Assembly: GCA_902623995.1 (NCBI GenBank) | Contig: CACNWE010000005.1 | Coordinates: 78,101 to 142,100 of the forward strand | Source of the DNA: an uncultured SAR116 cluster alpha proteobacterium | GTDB taxonomy: Bacteria > Pseudomonadota > Alphaproteobacteria > Puniceispirillales > Marisalimonadaceae | Direction of reading: 5' to 3' | Length of the DNA stretch: 64,000 nucleotides | Shown here: one piece after another, positions 36,555 through 45,998 of the stretch | Position numbering within the stretch: position 1 is the stretch's first letter | Layout: every line of letters begins with the position of its first letter | Translations under genes and position numbers: made by a program | Notes under the pieces: generated by a model | Databases searched by the model: none | Seen by the model: only the letters and a program-made list of their open reading frames with translations | Told to the model about the DNA's origin: nothing

Positions 36555-37403
36555 ATGAATGATAAAAGTAAACTTATAATTGCTTTTCAAGGTATGGCTG
36601 GCGCATATTCAAATATGGCATGTGAAGCTTATTTTCCTAGCTCTAAAACTCTAGCATGTAATTCATTTGAAGACATGCTTAACTCCACTAAAAATGGTGA
36701 ATCAGATTATGCAATGGTCCCTGTTGAAAATTCTTTGGCTGGAAGAGTGGCAGATATTCATCATTTAATACCAGAAAGTGGTTTATTTATTGTTGGCGAA
36801 CATTTTCAAAGAGTGAATCATCAATTACTTGGACTTAAAACTTCCAAAATAGAGGATTTGAAATATGTTAAAAGTCATGCACAAGGACTTGCTCAATGTA
36901 GAAAATTTATAAAAAAACATAACCTAATACCAATACAACATATAGATACTGCTGGAGCAGCGGAAGAAGTTTCAAAGTTAGAAGATCCTAAAATCGCTGC
37001 AATTGCGTCAAATATGGCAGCAAAAATCTATGACTTACAAATATTGAAAAATAATATTGAAGATGCAGAACATAATACAACTAGATTTTTGATAATGGCT
37101 AGAGATCCCCAGACACCATCTGTAGACATACCAATTCCTGTGACTACTATAATTTTTGAAGTTAGATCTGTTCCTGCTGCATTATATAAAGTATTAGGTG
37201 GATTTGCTACTAACGGAATAAATCTTACTAAACTTGAAAGCTATATTGGTGGTAAGGAGATGAACGCAGCAAGATTTTATGTTGATGCAGAAGGTCATCC
37301 TGATACAAAACCTATGCAAAACGCTCTTGAAGAGATGTATTTCTATAGCGAACCTAATTCAGTTAAAATTATTGGAACTTACTCTAGAGCAAAGAAAAAC
37401 TAA
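36555..37403 (+). CDS. pheA: prephenate dehydratase
   Basis: The 282-residue protein converts prephenate to phenylpyruvate in phenylalanine synthesis. It has AFQGMAGAYSNMAC at the start, PVENSLAGRV and the catalytic NTTRFLIMAR, followed by an ACT domain with NLTKLESYIGG, the region that binds phenylalanine for feedback control. There is no chorismate mutase domain, as is normal outside the enteric bifunctional enzyme. Confidence 0.95.
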   Translation: MNDKSKLIIAFQGMAGAYSNMACEAYFPSSKTLACNSFEDMLNSTKNGESDYAMVPVENSLAGRVADIHHLIPESGLFIVGEHFQRVNHQLLGLKTSKIEDLKYVKSHAQGLAQCRKFIKKHNLIPIQHIDTAGAAEEVSKLEDPKIAAIASNMAAKIYDLQILKNNIEDAEHNTTRFLIMARDPQTPSVDIPIPVTTIIFEVRSVPAALYKVLGGFATNGINLTKLESYIGGKEMNAARFYVDAEGHPDTKPMQNALEEMYFYSEPNSVKIIGTYSRAKKN

Positions 37404-37457
37404 TTCAAAAGCACAGAAATTCTTGCATATTATAACTATTTATAACATATATATTTG

Positions 37458-37548
37458 TGAAGGGTCACACGGACGTAATTCTTGCCAATCCGGTCAGGTC
37501 CGAAAGGAAGCAGCCGTAACAATGATAGCGGGTTGTGAGGCCCTTCGT
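37458..37548 (+). ncRNA. ffs: signal recognition particle RNA, small bacterial (4.5S) type
   Basis: The universally conserved apical segment GGTCAGGTCCGAAAGGAAGC and the matching GCAGCCGTAACAATGATAGCGGG strand (the asymmetric loop that binds Ffh) are both present. GAAGGG at 37459 pairs with CCCTTC at 37541-37546 to close the helix of about 90 nt, and T-runs follow. It lies just before dnaX, the usual alphaproteobacterial position. Confidence 0.95.
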
Positions 37549-37583
37549 TTTACTGATTATAAACGAGATATCAAATAAATAAT

Positions 37584-39284
37584 ATTAATGAACAAAGCAA
37601 TTATAGAGTTTTAGCTCGTAAATATAGACCAAATGATTTTAGTGAATTAATTGGACAAGACACACTAGTCAAAACTTTTAATAACGCTCTTAACAAAGGC
37701 AGATTAGCTCACGCATTTCTCTTAACTGGGATAAGAGGTGTTGGGAAAACTACCACAGCAAGAATAATAGCTAAAGCCTTAAATTGTATCGGCGATGGCA
37801 GTAAAGAGGATCCCTCTTTTGAAATTTGTAATAATTGTTCACCGTGCAAATCCATAAATAATGGAAATTTTCTTGATGTCATTGAGGTTGATGCCGCTAG
37901 TAGAACTGGTGTTGATGGCATAAGAGAAATAATTGACTCTGTTATATATTCACCAAATAATGCAAGATACAAGGTTTACATTATTGATGAAGTTCATATG
38001 TTGTCTAACGCAGCATTTAATGCTCTTTTAAAAACCTTAGAAGAACCTCCACAAAATGTTAAATTCATTTTTGCAACAACTGAAATAAAAAAAATACCAG
38101 CAACAATAATTTCAAGATGTCAAAAATTTGATCTTCAAAAAGTTGATTTAAAAACATTATCAAATCATTTAAAAAACATTTGTCAAAATGAAAGTATTTC
38201 TTATGAGAATGATTCTATCTCACATATTTGTAAAGCAAGTGAAGGATCTGTAAGAGATGCTTTATCGTTACTAGATCAAGCAGCATCTCTATGTGGCGAC
38301 GACATTAAGGAACAAACAGTCTTAAATATGCTTGGATTAAATGGTTATGAAAAAAACATTGAATTGTTTGAACTATGTTTATCAAATCAATGTAGCGAAG
38401 CTTTAAAAGTTTATGATGATATTTTACAAAATGGTGTGCAACCACTTCAAATCATATCAAATCTTTTGGAAATAAGTCATTTAGCATCAAAAATTAATGT
38501 TATTGAATCAGACACTAATATGACTGAGTCGATCCAGAAAAAAATTTCTGAAATTTCTGCAAATGGGTTACCAAAACTTGTAAGATTATGGCAAATTTTA
38601 ATTAAAAGTTTTGAAGAATTAAAATATGCTCCTAATGAGGAACAAGCTGGTTCAATGGCAATAATAAAATTATGTTATGGGTCATCACTTCCAGATCCAA
38701 GTCAATTTTTAGAAAAAATATCAGAGCAAACAAATACTCAATCAGAGAATAAACAAACTAAAGTTTCTGAGAATACAGACTCTAAAGAAAATATAACAAA
38801 TTATAAAGAAGAGAAATCAGAAAATGATCAAATTAGAGTTTCTGAGGCATCATATTCTCAAGACAAGTTAAACAAAGAAGTTATAGTTAATAATGAAGAA
38901 AAATCAGAAAATTTCAAAAATCCTGAATCTTTTGAAGATATGTTAGATTTACTTTTAAAAAACAAAGAGGCTCTGCTCCATGCTCAATTGATCAATAATG
39001 TTCATTTAATATCTTTTGAAGAAAGTAGTATAAAGCTAAGGTTAAAATTAAAATCTGATACAGAAATTCTAAGAAACTTATCTTCCACTTTAGAAAAAAT
39101 AACAAAAAATAAATGGAATGTTACCCATTCTGAGGAAGATGGAGAAAAAACTATAGTTGAAAAACAAAATATTAAATTGAATGAGCAGAAAGAACAAATA
39201 AAAGCAAATCCTCATTTTGCAGAAGTATTTAAACATTTTCCTCAGGCTGAGATAACTTCAATTGAAGATAAAAAATCAAATTAA
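37584..39284 (+). CDS. dnaX: DNA polymerase III subunit gamma/tau, apparently with an ATT start codon
   Basis: The frame encodes the full N-terminus YRVLARKYRPNDFSELIGQD, Walker A GIRGVGKTTTA, zinc-binding cysteines (C...CNNCSPC), EVDAASRTGVD and the Walker B IDEVHML. The only in-frame ATG lies much later (37998) and would delete the ATPase core. Between the last stop (37560) and YRVL no ATG, GTG or TTG is in frame; ATT at 37584 gives an N-terminus of usual length (566 residues in total). The C-terminal linker is rich in Glu, Lys and Ser. A 1-nt error that puts the nearby out-of-frame ATG (37588) in frame is the alternative. Confidence 0.85.
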   Translation: MNEQSNYRVLARKYRPNDFSELIGQDTLVKTFNNALNKGRLAHAFLLTGIRGVGKTTTARIIAKALNCIGDGSKEDPSFEICNNCSPCKSINNGNFLDVIEVDAASRTGVDGIREIIDSVIYSPNNARYKVYIIDEVHMLSNAAFNALLKTLEEPPQNVKFIFATTEIKKIPATIISRCQKFDLQKVDLKTLSNHLKNICQNESISYENDSISHICKASEGSVRDALSLLDQAASLCGDDIKEQTVLNMLGLNGYEKNIELFELCLSNQCSEALKVYDDILQNGVQPLQIISNLLEISHLASKINVIESDTNMTESIQKKISEISANGLPKLVRLWQILIKSFEELKYAPNEEQAGSMAIIKLCYGSSLPDPSQFLEKISEQTNTQSENKQTKVSENTDSKENITNYKEEKSENDQIRVSEASYSQDKLNKEVIVNNEEKSENFKNPESFEDMLDLLLKNKEALLHAQLINNVHLISFEESSIKLRLKLKSDTEILRNLSSTLEKITKNKWNVTHSEEDGEKTIVEKQNIKLNEQKEQIKANPHFAEVFKHFPQAEITSIEDKKSN

Positions 39285-39304
39285 ATTATATTTGGAAAAT
39301 TAAA

Positions 39305-39898
39305 ATGTCTGAACAATATTTAGAAAAACTAATAAAAAAAGTTTCAAAACTACCTGGTTTGGGCCCTAGATCATCCAGAAGGGTTGTTTTACACTTATTA
39401 AAAGATAAAGAAAAATTACTATTACCACTTATTGAAGATTTGACTACAGTAGCTAATAACATAACAAGTTGTATCGAATGTGGTAATTTAGATGAAAATG
39501 AAATCTGTCAAATTTGTAAAGATTCTTCTAGAAATCAAAACTTATTATGCGTAGTTGAAACTGTTGCAGATTTATGGGCCTTAGAAAGATCAAATGTTTA
39601 TAATGGAAAATATCATATATTAGGTGGTGTTTTGTCAGCAATAGATGGTGTCAATCCAGAGCAACTTAATATTGCTTCTTTAGAAAAAAGATTAGAAAAC
39701 AAATCTATTACAGAAATAATTATTGCAATCTCGGCTACACTTGACGGACAAACAACCGCGCATTATTTGGCAGAAATATTGAGTAAATTTAATATTAACA
39801 TCACAAGATTAGCCCATGGATTACCAGTTGGTGGAGAATTAGATTTTTTGGACGATGGAACAATTGCTCAAGCTTTAAAAGCTAGAAATAAATTATAA
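39305..39898 (+). CDS. recR: recombination mediator RecR
   Basis: The 197-residue protein has the helix-hairpin-helix KLPGLGPRSSRRVV, the four-cysteine zinc finger (CIECGNLDENEICQIC), and the Toprim segment LLCVVETVADLWALE. RecR loads RecA with RecO in gap repair. It follows dnaX by 20 nt; the ebfC/ybaB gene usually found between them is missing. Confidence 0.96.
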   Translation: MSEQYLEKLIKKVSKLPGLGPRSSRRVVLHLLKDKEKLLLPLIEDLTTVANNITSCIECGNLDENEICQICKDSSRNQNLLCVVETVADLWALERSNVYNGKYHILGGVLSAIDGVNPEQLNIASLEKRLENKSITEIIIAISATLDGQTTAHYLAEILSKFNINITRLAHGLPVGGELDFLDDGTIAQALKARNKL

Positions 39899-39899
39899 T

Positions 39900-40940
39900 T
39901 TATTCAGTCAATTTTTTTTTGTCACTTACATCAATAGAAGTTATAACATTGCCTCTATTTTCAATTTTTCTATGAGAAATTTTAATTTCATCTAAGTCTT
40001 TTCTTGCCAAGTCAAAATGTTTGTCGAGTTTTAAGATTCTGTCTGCTAATAAATTTAAATCATTAGTTAACTTATCTACTTCAATTTGTATTTTTCCTGC
40101 TGTTTGACTCATCGTTGCATCTCTTAATATAGCCCTAACAGTATGCAAAAGAAGCATTAAATTATCAGGACCTGCCATGTAAACTTTCTTATTTCTACTT
40201 TCATTGACTAGTCTTGGAAACCTAATATTAATTTCTGAATATATTGATTCACTAGGAAGAAACATTATGGCTGAATCTGCTGTTTCACCTGGTGAAATAT
40301 ATTTATCAGCAATATCTTTAATATGCTTTTGAACTGCATTATGAAATGATTTTAAATTATCTTTTTTTTCTTGTTCATTTGAAGAATTTGCAAATTTTTT
40401 ATAATCTTCTAGTGGAAACTTTGAATCTATACAAATTGAACCAGGTGGTTGTGGCATTTTTACAATGCAGTCAACTCTAGTATTAGATATTAGTGTATAT
40501 TGAAATTGGTATGCATTCTGAGGAAGTGCATCTTTAACTATATTTTCAAGTTGAACCTCGCCAAAAGCTCCTCTGAGTTGTTTATTTGACAAAATATTTT
40601 GCAGGTCATTTACCTGAGTTGATAAGGAATGGATATTCTCTTGAGCTCTGTCAATAATTGCTAATCTCTCATGCATCTCCATAAGAGATTTTTGTGTATT
40701 TTGTGTTTGTTGTGTAAGACTATTACCAATAGAGGTCCCAAAGTTACCCAACCTCTCTTCAATGCTACTGCTCAATTGAGACACTGCTCCTTTTAATTCA
40801 GTGATTTGGTTTAATTCATGATTTAAAGGTGTGTTAAGATTTTTATTTTTATTTTCAAAATATAATTTACATATTAAAAAAATTATGATTGAGAGTATAA
40901 ATAAAGAAATGATAAATATAATTAAATATTTTAAATCCAT
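39900..40940 (-). CDS. rmuC: DNA recombination protein RmuC-like
   Basis: The 346-residue protein has one N-terminal TM helix, a coiled coil of about 80 residues, and the RmuC nuclease-like domain (GAFGEVQLENIVKD, RVDCIVKMP, CIDSKFPLEDYKKF, and DNLMLLLHTVRA). RmuC limits inversions between short repeats in E. coli. It is convergent with recR and stops 2 nt away. Confidence 0.9.
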   Translation of the reverse strand: MDLKYLIIFIISLFILSIIIFLICKLYFENKNKNLNTPLNHELNQITELKGAVSQLSSSIEERLGNFGTSIGNSLTQQTQNTQKSLMEMHERLAIIDRAQENIHSLSTQVNDLQNILSNKQLRGAFGEVQLENIVKDALPQNAYQFQYTLISNTRVDCIVKMPQPPGSICIDSKFPLEDYKKFANSSNEQEKKDNLKSFHNAVQKHIKDIADKYISPGETADSAIMFLPSESIYSEINIRFPRLVNESRNKKVYMAGPDNLMLLLHTVRAILRDATMSQTAGKIQIEVDKLTNDLNLLADRILKLDKHFDLARKDLDEIKISHRKIENRGNVITSIDVSDKKKLTE

Positions 40941-41020
40941 TTTGTCTCCATATTAAGATAATATAATATTACAAATTGTTTTTAAATTAACTAGCATAAA
41001 ATACATAAGGATTTTGCTAA

Positions 41021-41587
41021 ATGAGCCTAAGAGAAATTATTAAAGTACCTAATCCTTTTTTGAAAGTTACTGCTAAGCCTGTAACAGTTATTGATGAAGA
41101 TATTTTAATCATTCTAGATGACATGATGGAAACTATGTATCATGCAAATGGTATTGGTTTAGCCGCCACACAAATTGCAATTGATAAGAGATTAATTGTA
41201 ATGGATTGTGGAAAAACTAAGTATGAAACTCAAAATAATTCTGAAGAACAATATGATAAAAAAATAAAGGATGAAAAATTTGAACCTTTTCCAATTAAAA
41301 TGATTAACCCAGAAATAATAAGTTTAGGTAAAAATCTTGAAGAAAGAGAAGAGGGTTGCTTGTCTATACCTGGATACAATGCAAAAATCAAAAGACCATC
41401 AACCTTAAAAGTAAAGTATACTGACGAAAATAAAAAAGATAATATCATTGATGCTGAGGGATTGTTAGCAACTTGCATTCAACATGAAATAGATCATTTA
41501 AATGGTATTCTTTTTATTGATCATCTATCAAAATTAAAAAGAGAAATAATTCTTAAAAAAGCTATCAAAGAATACTCTAAAAATTAA
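41021..41587 (+). CDS. def: peptide deformylase
   Basis: The 188-residue metalloenzyme removes N-formyl from new proteins. All three motifs are present: GIGLAATQ, EEGCLSIPG (Cys metal ligand) and QHEIDHLNG (HExxH). It is slightly long because of a charged insertion of about 15 residues between the second and third strands (about residues 70-88). fmt follows after 23 nt, the standard pairing of formyl removal and formyl addition. Confidence 0.95.
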   Translation: MSLREIIKVPNPFLKVTAKPVTVIDEDILIILDDMMETMYHANGIGLAATQIAIDKRLIVMDCGKTKYETQNNSEEQYDKKIKDEKFEPFPIKMINPEIISLGKNLEEREEGCLSIPGYNAKIKRPSTLKVKYTDENKKDNIIDAEGLLATCIQHEIDHLNGILFIDHLSKLKREIILKKAIKEYSKN

Positions 41588-41610
41588 AACGTTACGAAAA
41601 CGAGGGTTAG

Positions 41611-42540
41611 TTGAATATAATATTTATGGGAACTCCTGATTTTGCTGTACCCAGCCTAAGGTTTATGGAGAAAAATTATAATATTGTTGCTGTTTATTCA
41701 CAACCTGCTCGCCCTAGTGGAAGAGGTATGAAAACAAAACTTTCTCCAGTTGAAAAAAATGCAAAAGAATTAAATTTAAAAACAATTACTCCTTCAACTT
41801 TAAAACAGGAAGATGTGTTTCTCCAATTTAAAAAACTTAAGCCAGATTTAGTTGTAGTCGTAGCATATGGTTTGCTTCTACCTGAAAGGTTCTTGTTAAC
41901 ACCCAAATTTGGTTGTATTAACGGTCATGCTAGCCTTTTACCAAGGTGGCGTGGCGCTGCTCCAATACAAAGAGCTATAGAAGCAGGTGATCGTAAAACT
42001 GGTTCATGTATAATGTTAATGGAAAAGGGTATGGATACTGGACCAATATTATCTTCAAAATCAATCAATATTCATACTAGTGATACTTCTAAAACTATAC
42101 ATGATAAACTATCTAATTTAACAGCTGAAATGCTTGTGAAGACTATAAAAGAATATATTGATGGAAAAGTTGTGCCAATTAAGCAAAAAGAGGATGATGT
42201 TAAATATGCAGAAAAAATTGTTAAAGATGAGGCTATCATAAACTGGAGTTTGCCCTCGATTAATATTTTTAATAAAGTAAGAGCTTTTAATCCCTTTCCA
42301 AGCACTTATACATTTTTATCTGGTGTTAAAATTAAAATTTTTGAAACCAAACTTTGTGAAGATAGTCATCAATTTGAACCAGGTACAATAATTGAATGTA
42401 ACAACAAAATAATTGTAGCATGTGGAAATAAATCGTCGTTAGAAATTAAATACCTTCAAAAATCTGGGAAAAATCTCATGTCTGTAAAAGATTTTCTCAA
42501 TGGAACTAAAATAAGTATTGGTGAAAAATTTGGAAGTTAA
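41611..42540 (+). CDS. fmt: methionyl-tRNA formyltransferase
   Basis: The 309-residue enzyme formylates initiator Met-tRNA. It has FMGTPDFAVPSL, the catalytic block NGHASLLPRWRGAAPIQ, and METGP-like MDTGPI, followed by the C-terminal OB-like domain. The start is TTG at 41611 preceded by GAGGG. It overlaps truA by up to 23 nt. Confidence 0.95.
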   Translation: MNIIFMGTPDFAVPSLRFMEKNYNIVAVYSQPARPSGRGMKTKLSPVEKNAKELNLKTITPSTLKQEDVFLQFKKLKPDLVVVVAYGLLLPERFLLTPKFGCINGHASLLPRWRGAAPIQRAIEAGDRKTGSCIMLMEKGMDTGPILSSKSINIHTSDTSKTIHDKLSNLTAEMLVKTIKEYIDGKVVPIKQKEDDVKYAEKIVKDEAIINWSLPSINIFNKVRAFNPFPSTYTFLSGVKIKIFETKLCEDSHQFEPGTIIECNNKIIVACGNKSSLEIKYLQKSGKNLMSVKDFLNGTKISIGEKFGS

Positions 42541-43354
42541 TAAGAATGTTAGATTTGCTTTACTAATTGAGTATGATGGCAATAATTTAGTTGGCTGGCA
42601 AAAGCAAAACGAAGGAATTTCTGTCCAAGGCAGTTTAGAAGAAGCTGCTAAAAATATTTTTAATCAAGAATTTGAAATTCAAGGTTCTGGTAGAACTGAT
42701 GCTGGAGTTCATGCTCTTGGACAAGTAGCTCATATAAATCTTCCAAAAAATCATAAATTAACAACTAAACATCCATTTTATATAATTTCTGCTTTCAACT
42801 CACATTTAAGAAAATCTAATATTAGGGTAGTTTCTACTAAACAAGTTGAACCAGAGTTTAACGCCAGGTTCAGTGCTATAAAACGTCATTATAAGTATAG
42901 AATTTTATGTCGTGCCGCACCGCCTGGTATTGAAAAGGGAAAAGTTTGGCATTCAAGAAAAAAATTAAATATTCGATTAATGGAAGAAGGAGCCAAACAC
43001 TTAATTGGGAAGCATGATTTTACAAGTTTTAGAACTATAAACTGTCAAGCCAAATCTCCCATTAGAACATTAAACAAAATATCACTATCATGTGTAGGTG
43101 ATGAAATTATTATAAATATATCAGCAAAAAGTTTTTTACATAGTCAAGTAAGAATTATTGTGGGAACAATTTACAAAGTAGGTGACGAAACATTGGAACC
43201 TTATGATATAAAAAACATTCTTGAAGGTAAAGATAGAAATCTTTCAGGGCCCACTGCTCCAGCAGAAGGTCTATATCTTGAGAAAGTAGAATATCCAAAT
43301 AATTTACTTGATGATAATTGGCCAATTATTTATGACAGTAATCAGTATAATTAA
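42518..43354 (+). CDS. truA: tRNA pseudouridine synthase A
   Basis: The protein modifies U38-U40 in tRNA anticodon stems. It has LIEYDGNNLVGWQ at the start, the catalytic Asp in GSGRTDAGVHALGQ, and FLHSQVRIIVGTI late. The frame overlaps the end of fmt. Start choice is open between TTG 42518, GTG 42521 and TTG 42530; the last gives MEVNKNVRFALLIEYDG and the smallest overlap. No clear ribosome binding site decides this. Confidence 0.93.
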   Translation: MVKNLEVNKNVRFALLIEYDGNNLVGWQKQNEGISVQGSLEEAAKNIFNQEFEIQGSGRTDAGVHALGQVAHINLPKNHKLTTKHPFYIISAFNSHLRKSNIRVVSTKQVEPEFNARFSAIKRHYKYRILCRAAPPGIEKGKVWHSRKKLNIRLMEEGAKHLIGKHDFTSFRTINCQAKSPIRTLNKISLSCVGDEIIINISAKSFLHSQVRIIVGTIYKVGDETLEPYDIKNILEGKDRNLSGPTAPAEGLYLEKVEYPNNLLDDNWPIIYDSNQYN

Positions 43355-43355
43355 A

Positions 43356-43946
43356 TCAAATTGTCATTGATAATGAACGTGAAAACATTCCTAAACTTGC
43401 TTCAATAATAACAGATAAGAAAATCATACCCGTGGCTCCCCAACCAGTCAAACCAACCTCTTCTTTTCCAATACGCCATAAAGAAAAAGTAACCCAAATT
43501 ACTACCATAATTCCAAAAAATATAAAAATCGATGGAGGTAAAATCAAACCTAAAACAGCAAAACTTAGCATTAAAATAGCCTGAAAAGACTGTATCCAAT
43601 TAAATGGTATTATAAATTCAAAGAACTTATCACCCTTCCCAATTTTTTCAAAAATTGAGTTGACTAAGATTGAGAATAAACTTATGTCTATAATTGTAAT
43701 TAGAAGTAATCTAGGTAATATTCCACTTTGAATATCACCATCAATATTAGCTTTAATTCCATATGAAGCTAAAGTTGATACAACTGCATTCACAAAAAAA
43801 ACTATCCAACAGCTATCCCAAAAACCATTTAAATTTAAGTTGAATAATTGAGAAGAATTACCTTTTTTCGACATAAATTGAAAAGCAGAAAAAAACCCAT
43901 CTTTTATTACAAAAGGATTTGGAGGAAATTTAATCATTTTTTTCAA
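43356..43946 (-). CDS. conserved four- to five-TM membrane protein
   Basis: The 196-residue protein is hydrophobic, with about five TM segments, such as WIVFFVNAVVSTLASYG, LLITIIDISLFSILV, AILMLSFAVLGLILPPSIFIFFG and GMIFLSVIIEAS. The pattern loosely recalls Yip1-type proteins, but I would not assign a function. It overlaps the end of dapE by 17 nt on the same strand, and ends 2 nt from the convergent truA, so it is probably cotranscribed with dapE. Confidence 0.7.
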   Translation of the reverse strand: MKKMIKFPPNPFVIKDGFFSAFQFMSKKGNSSQLFNLNLNGFWDSCWIVFFVNAVVSTLASYGIKANIDGDIQSGILPRLLLITIIDISLFSILVNSIFEKIGKGDKFFEFIIPFNWIQSFQAILMLSFAVLGLILPPSIFIFFGIMVVIWVTFSLWRIGKEEVGLTGWGATGMIFLSVIIEASLGMFSRSLSMTI

Positions 43947-45096
43947 CTCTGAAATAATTTTTAAGGAACCTATTATAAATACTTGTTAACTTCATAATAT
44001 CATCAACTTCAACATTTTCATCTATCTTATGCATTGTTTTTCCTACCAAACCAAACTCTATTACAGGACATATTTTTGTTATGAACCTTGCATCTGAAGT
44101 GCCACCTGTTGTAGATTTTTTGGGATTAACATTTACAACTTTTTTGATTGCATTTTGAAGAGTTGATTTGAGATCTTCATCACTTGTAAGGAAAGGTTCA
44201 GCATTACAAAAATAATCAAACTCATAGTTTTTAGTAATAGAATCAAACTGGTTTTTTAGCATGGATTTTAGCGAAGCAACAGAATGTAAGGTATTAAATC
44301 TTATGTTAAATTTTGCTTTTACTTCCTCAGGAATAACATTACTTGCATCATTATTCACATCAATTGTAGTAATCATTACAGTACTAGGTTGGAATTCACT
44401 AGTTCCTTTATCTAAATATATTTTTGTAAAAGGCTCTAGCATTTTAAAAAGTGAATTTATTGGATTTTCTGCTAAATCAGGATAACCAACATGACCTTGA
44501 ATACCTTTCACAATTAAAGAGCCAGTAAAACTTCCTCTTCTACCAATTTTAATTGTATCACCCATTTGGTTCACATTAGTTGGTTCACCAACAAGACAAC
44601 CAGAAATTTTTTCTGACTTGTTTATAAGCCATTCAACTACCTTTTTTGTACCGTTTATGGCCTTTCCTTCTTCATCACTTGTTATTATAAAGGAGATACT
44701 ACCATAATCTTTTAGATTCTTGTTTGTTTCCATAAACTCTGATACAGCCGCTATAAAGGCCGCTATCCCAGATTTCATGTCTGCAGCACCTCTTCCCCAT
44801 ATTTTTCCTTTTTTAATTTCCCCACCAAAAGGATCTATGGACCAACTTTGTTCATCACCAGTAGGAACAACATCCACATGACCTGCAAAGCAAATATTTG
44901 GTTCTAAGGAACCAAATCTTGCATATAAATTTTCAACCTTTTCATCAGCCTGTCCAAAATTAATTTTTGTGCAGGTAAATCCCATAGGTTCTAAATATGA
45001 AATAATTAAGTCAATAGAACCTGCAGATTTTGGAGTTATACTTTTACACTTAATTAAAGCTGAAGTTAACTCTAACGGGTTTAAAACATTAGACAT
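43930..45096 (-). CDS. dapE: succinyl-diaminopimelate desuccinylase
   Basis: The 388-residue M20 metallopeptidase hydrolyses N-succinyl-LL-diaminopimelate. It has FAGHVDVVPTG (metal His/Asp), GRGAADMKSG, the catalytic TSDEEGKA and STTGGTSDARFI. It starts 12 nt after dapD, giving two consecutive succinylase-branch steps of lysine and peptidoglycan precursor synthesis in one operon. Confidence 0.95.
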   Translation of the reverse strand: MSNVLNPLELTSALIKCKSITPKSAGSIDLIISYLEPMGFTCTKINFGQADEKVENLYARFGSLEPNICFAGHVDVVPTGDEQSWSIDPFGGEIKKGKIWGRGAADMKSGIAAFIAAVSEFMETNKNLKDYGSISFIITSDEEGKAINGTKKVVEWLINKSEKISGCLVGEPTNVNQMGDTIKIGRRGSFTGSLIVKGIQGHVGYPDLAENPINSLFKMLEPFTKIYLDKGTSEFQPSTVMITTIDVNNDASNVIPEEVKAKFNIRFNTLHSVASLKSMLKNQFDSITKNYEFDYFCNAEPFLTSDEDLKSTLQNAIKKVVNVNPKKSTTGGTSDARFITKICPVIEFGLVGKTMHKIDENVEVDDIMKLTSIYNRFLKNYFRVEKND

Positions 45097-45108
45097 AAAA
45101 GGCCTTAA

Positions 45109-45969
45109 CTAATCTCTTAAAAGTTCGTTTACAGATGTCTTTGAACGTGTCTGAGCATCAACTTTTTTTACAATTACGGCACAATATAAACTTGGTCCTT
45201 GGGAACCCTCAGTTAGCGTTTTCCCAGGAAGAGAACCTGGAACTACAACAGAATATGCAGGTACCCTACCTATATAGATTTCACCTGTGTTTCTATCAAT
45301 AACTTTTGTAGATGCACCAATAAATACTCCCATAGATAAAACTGCACCTGTTTCGATAACTACACCCTCTGCTACTTCAGATCTTGCTCCAATAAAACAG
45401 TTATCTTCAATTATAACTGGTCCTGCTTGAACAGGTTCTAAAACACCCCCAATACCTGCGCCGCCAGAAATATGAACATTTTTACCAATTTGTGCGCATG
45501 ATCCAACAGTTGCCCACGTATCAATCATACTTCCACTATCAACATAAGCACCAATATTTACAAATGATGGCATTAACACAACACTGGGTGCAATATAAGC
45601 AGAACGTCTTACCACACTTCCAGGAACTGCTCTAAAACCAGCTTTTTTAAAATTTTCTTTATTCCATCCTGAAAACTTAGAGGGAATTTTGTCCCACCAA
45701 TTAGCTGGACCAGTGTTTTTACTTTTTGGTCCTCCAGAAATTACGTCCATATCATTTATCTTAAAAGATAATAAAACAGCTTTTTTAAGCCATTGATTTA
45801 CTTGCCATTTACTATTTCCCAATGGCTCAGCTACTCTTAATTTACCCTTATCTAAGTAATCTAAAGCAGTTTCAATAGAGTCTCTGATTTCACCAGTAGT
45901 ATTTGGATTAATATTTTCATTATTATCGAAAACTCTCTCTATAACTGACTTCATATTCTCTATATCCAT
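45109..45969 (-). CDS. dapD: 2,3,4,5-tetrahydropyridine-2,6-dicarboxylate N-succinyltransferase
   Basis: The 286-residue protein has an N-terminal helical domain and a left-handed beta-helix of hexapeptide repeats ([34 protein letters not shown]). [10 protein letters not shown] completes the trimeric acyltransferase active site. It succinylates tetrahydrodipicolinate in lysine/DAP synthesis and precedes dapE. Confidence 0.96.
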   Translation of the reverse strand: MDIENMKSVIERVFDNNENINPNTTGEIRDSIETALDYLDKGKLRVAEPLGNSKWQVNQWLKKAVLLSFKINDMDVISGGPKSKNTGPANWWDKIPSKFSGWNKENFKKAGFRAVPGSVVRRSAYIAPSVVLMPSFVNIGAYVDSGSMIDTWATVGSCAQIGKNVHISGGAGIGGVLEPVQAGPVIIEDNCFIGARSEVAEGVVIETGAVLSMGVFIGASTKVIDRNTGEIYIGRVPAYSVVVPGSLPGKTLTEGSQGPSLYCAVIVKKVDAQTRSKTSVNELLRD

Positions 45970-45998
45970 GACTATACCTTCAATTAAATTAAAACAAA

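Noticed and set aside
37279..37578. 99-codon frame overlapping the end of pheA and the SRP RNA
   Set aside because: It runs through the structured SRP RNA and out of frame with pheA; it is not a protein gene.
39938..39950. GTTATAACATTGC resembling half of the Zur operator
   Set aside because: It lies inside the rmuC coding region and lacks the extended palindrome.
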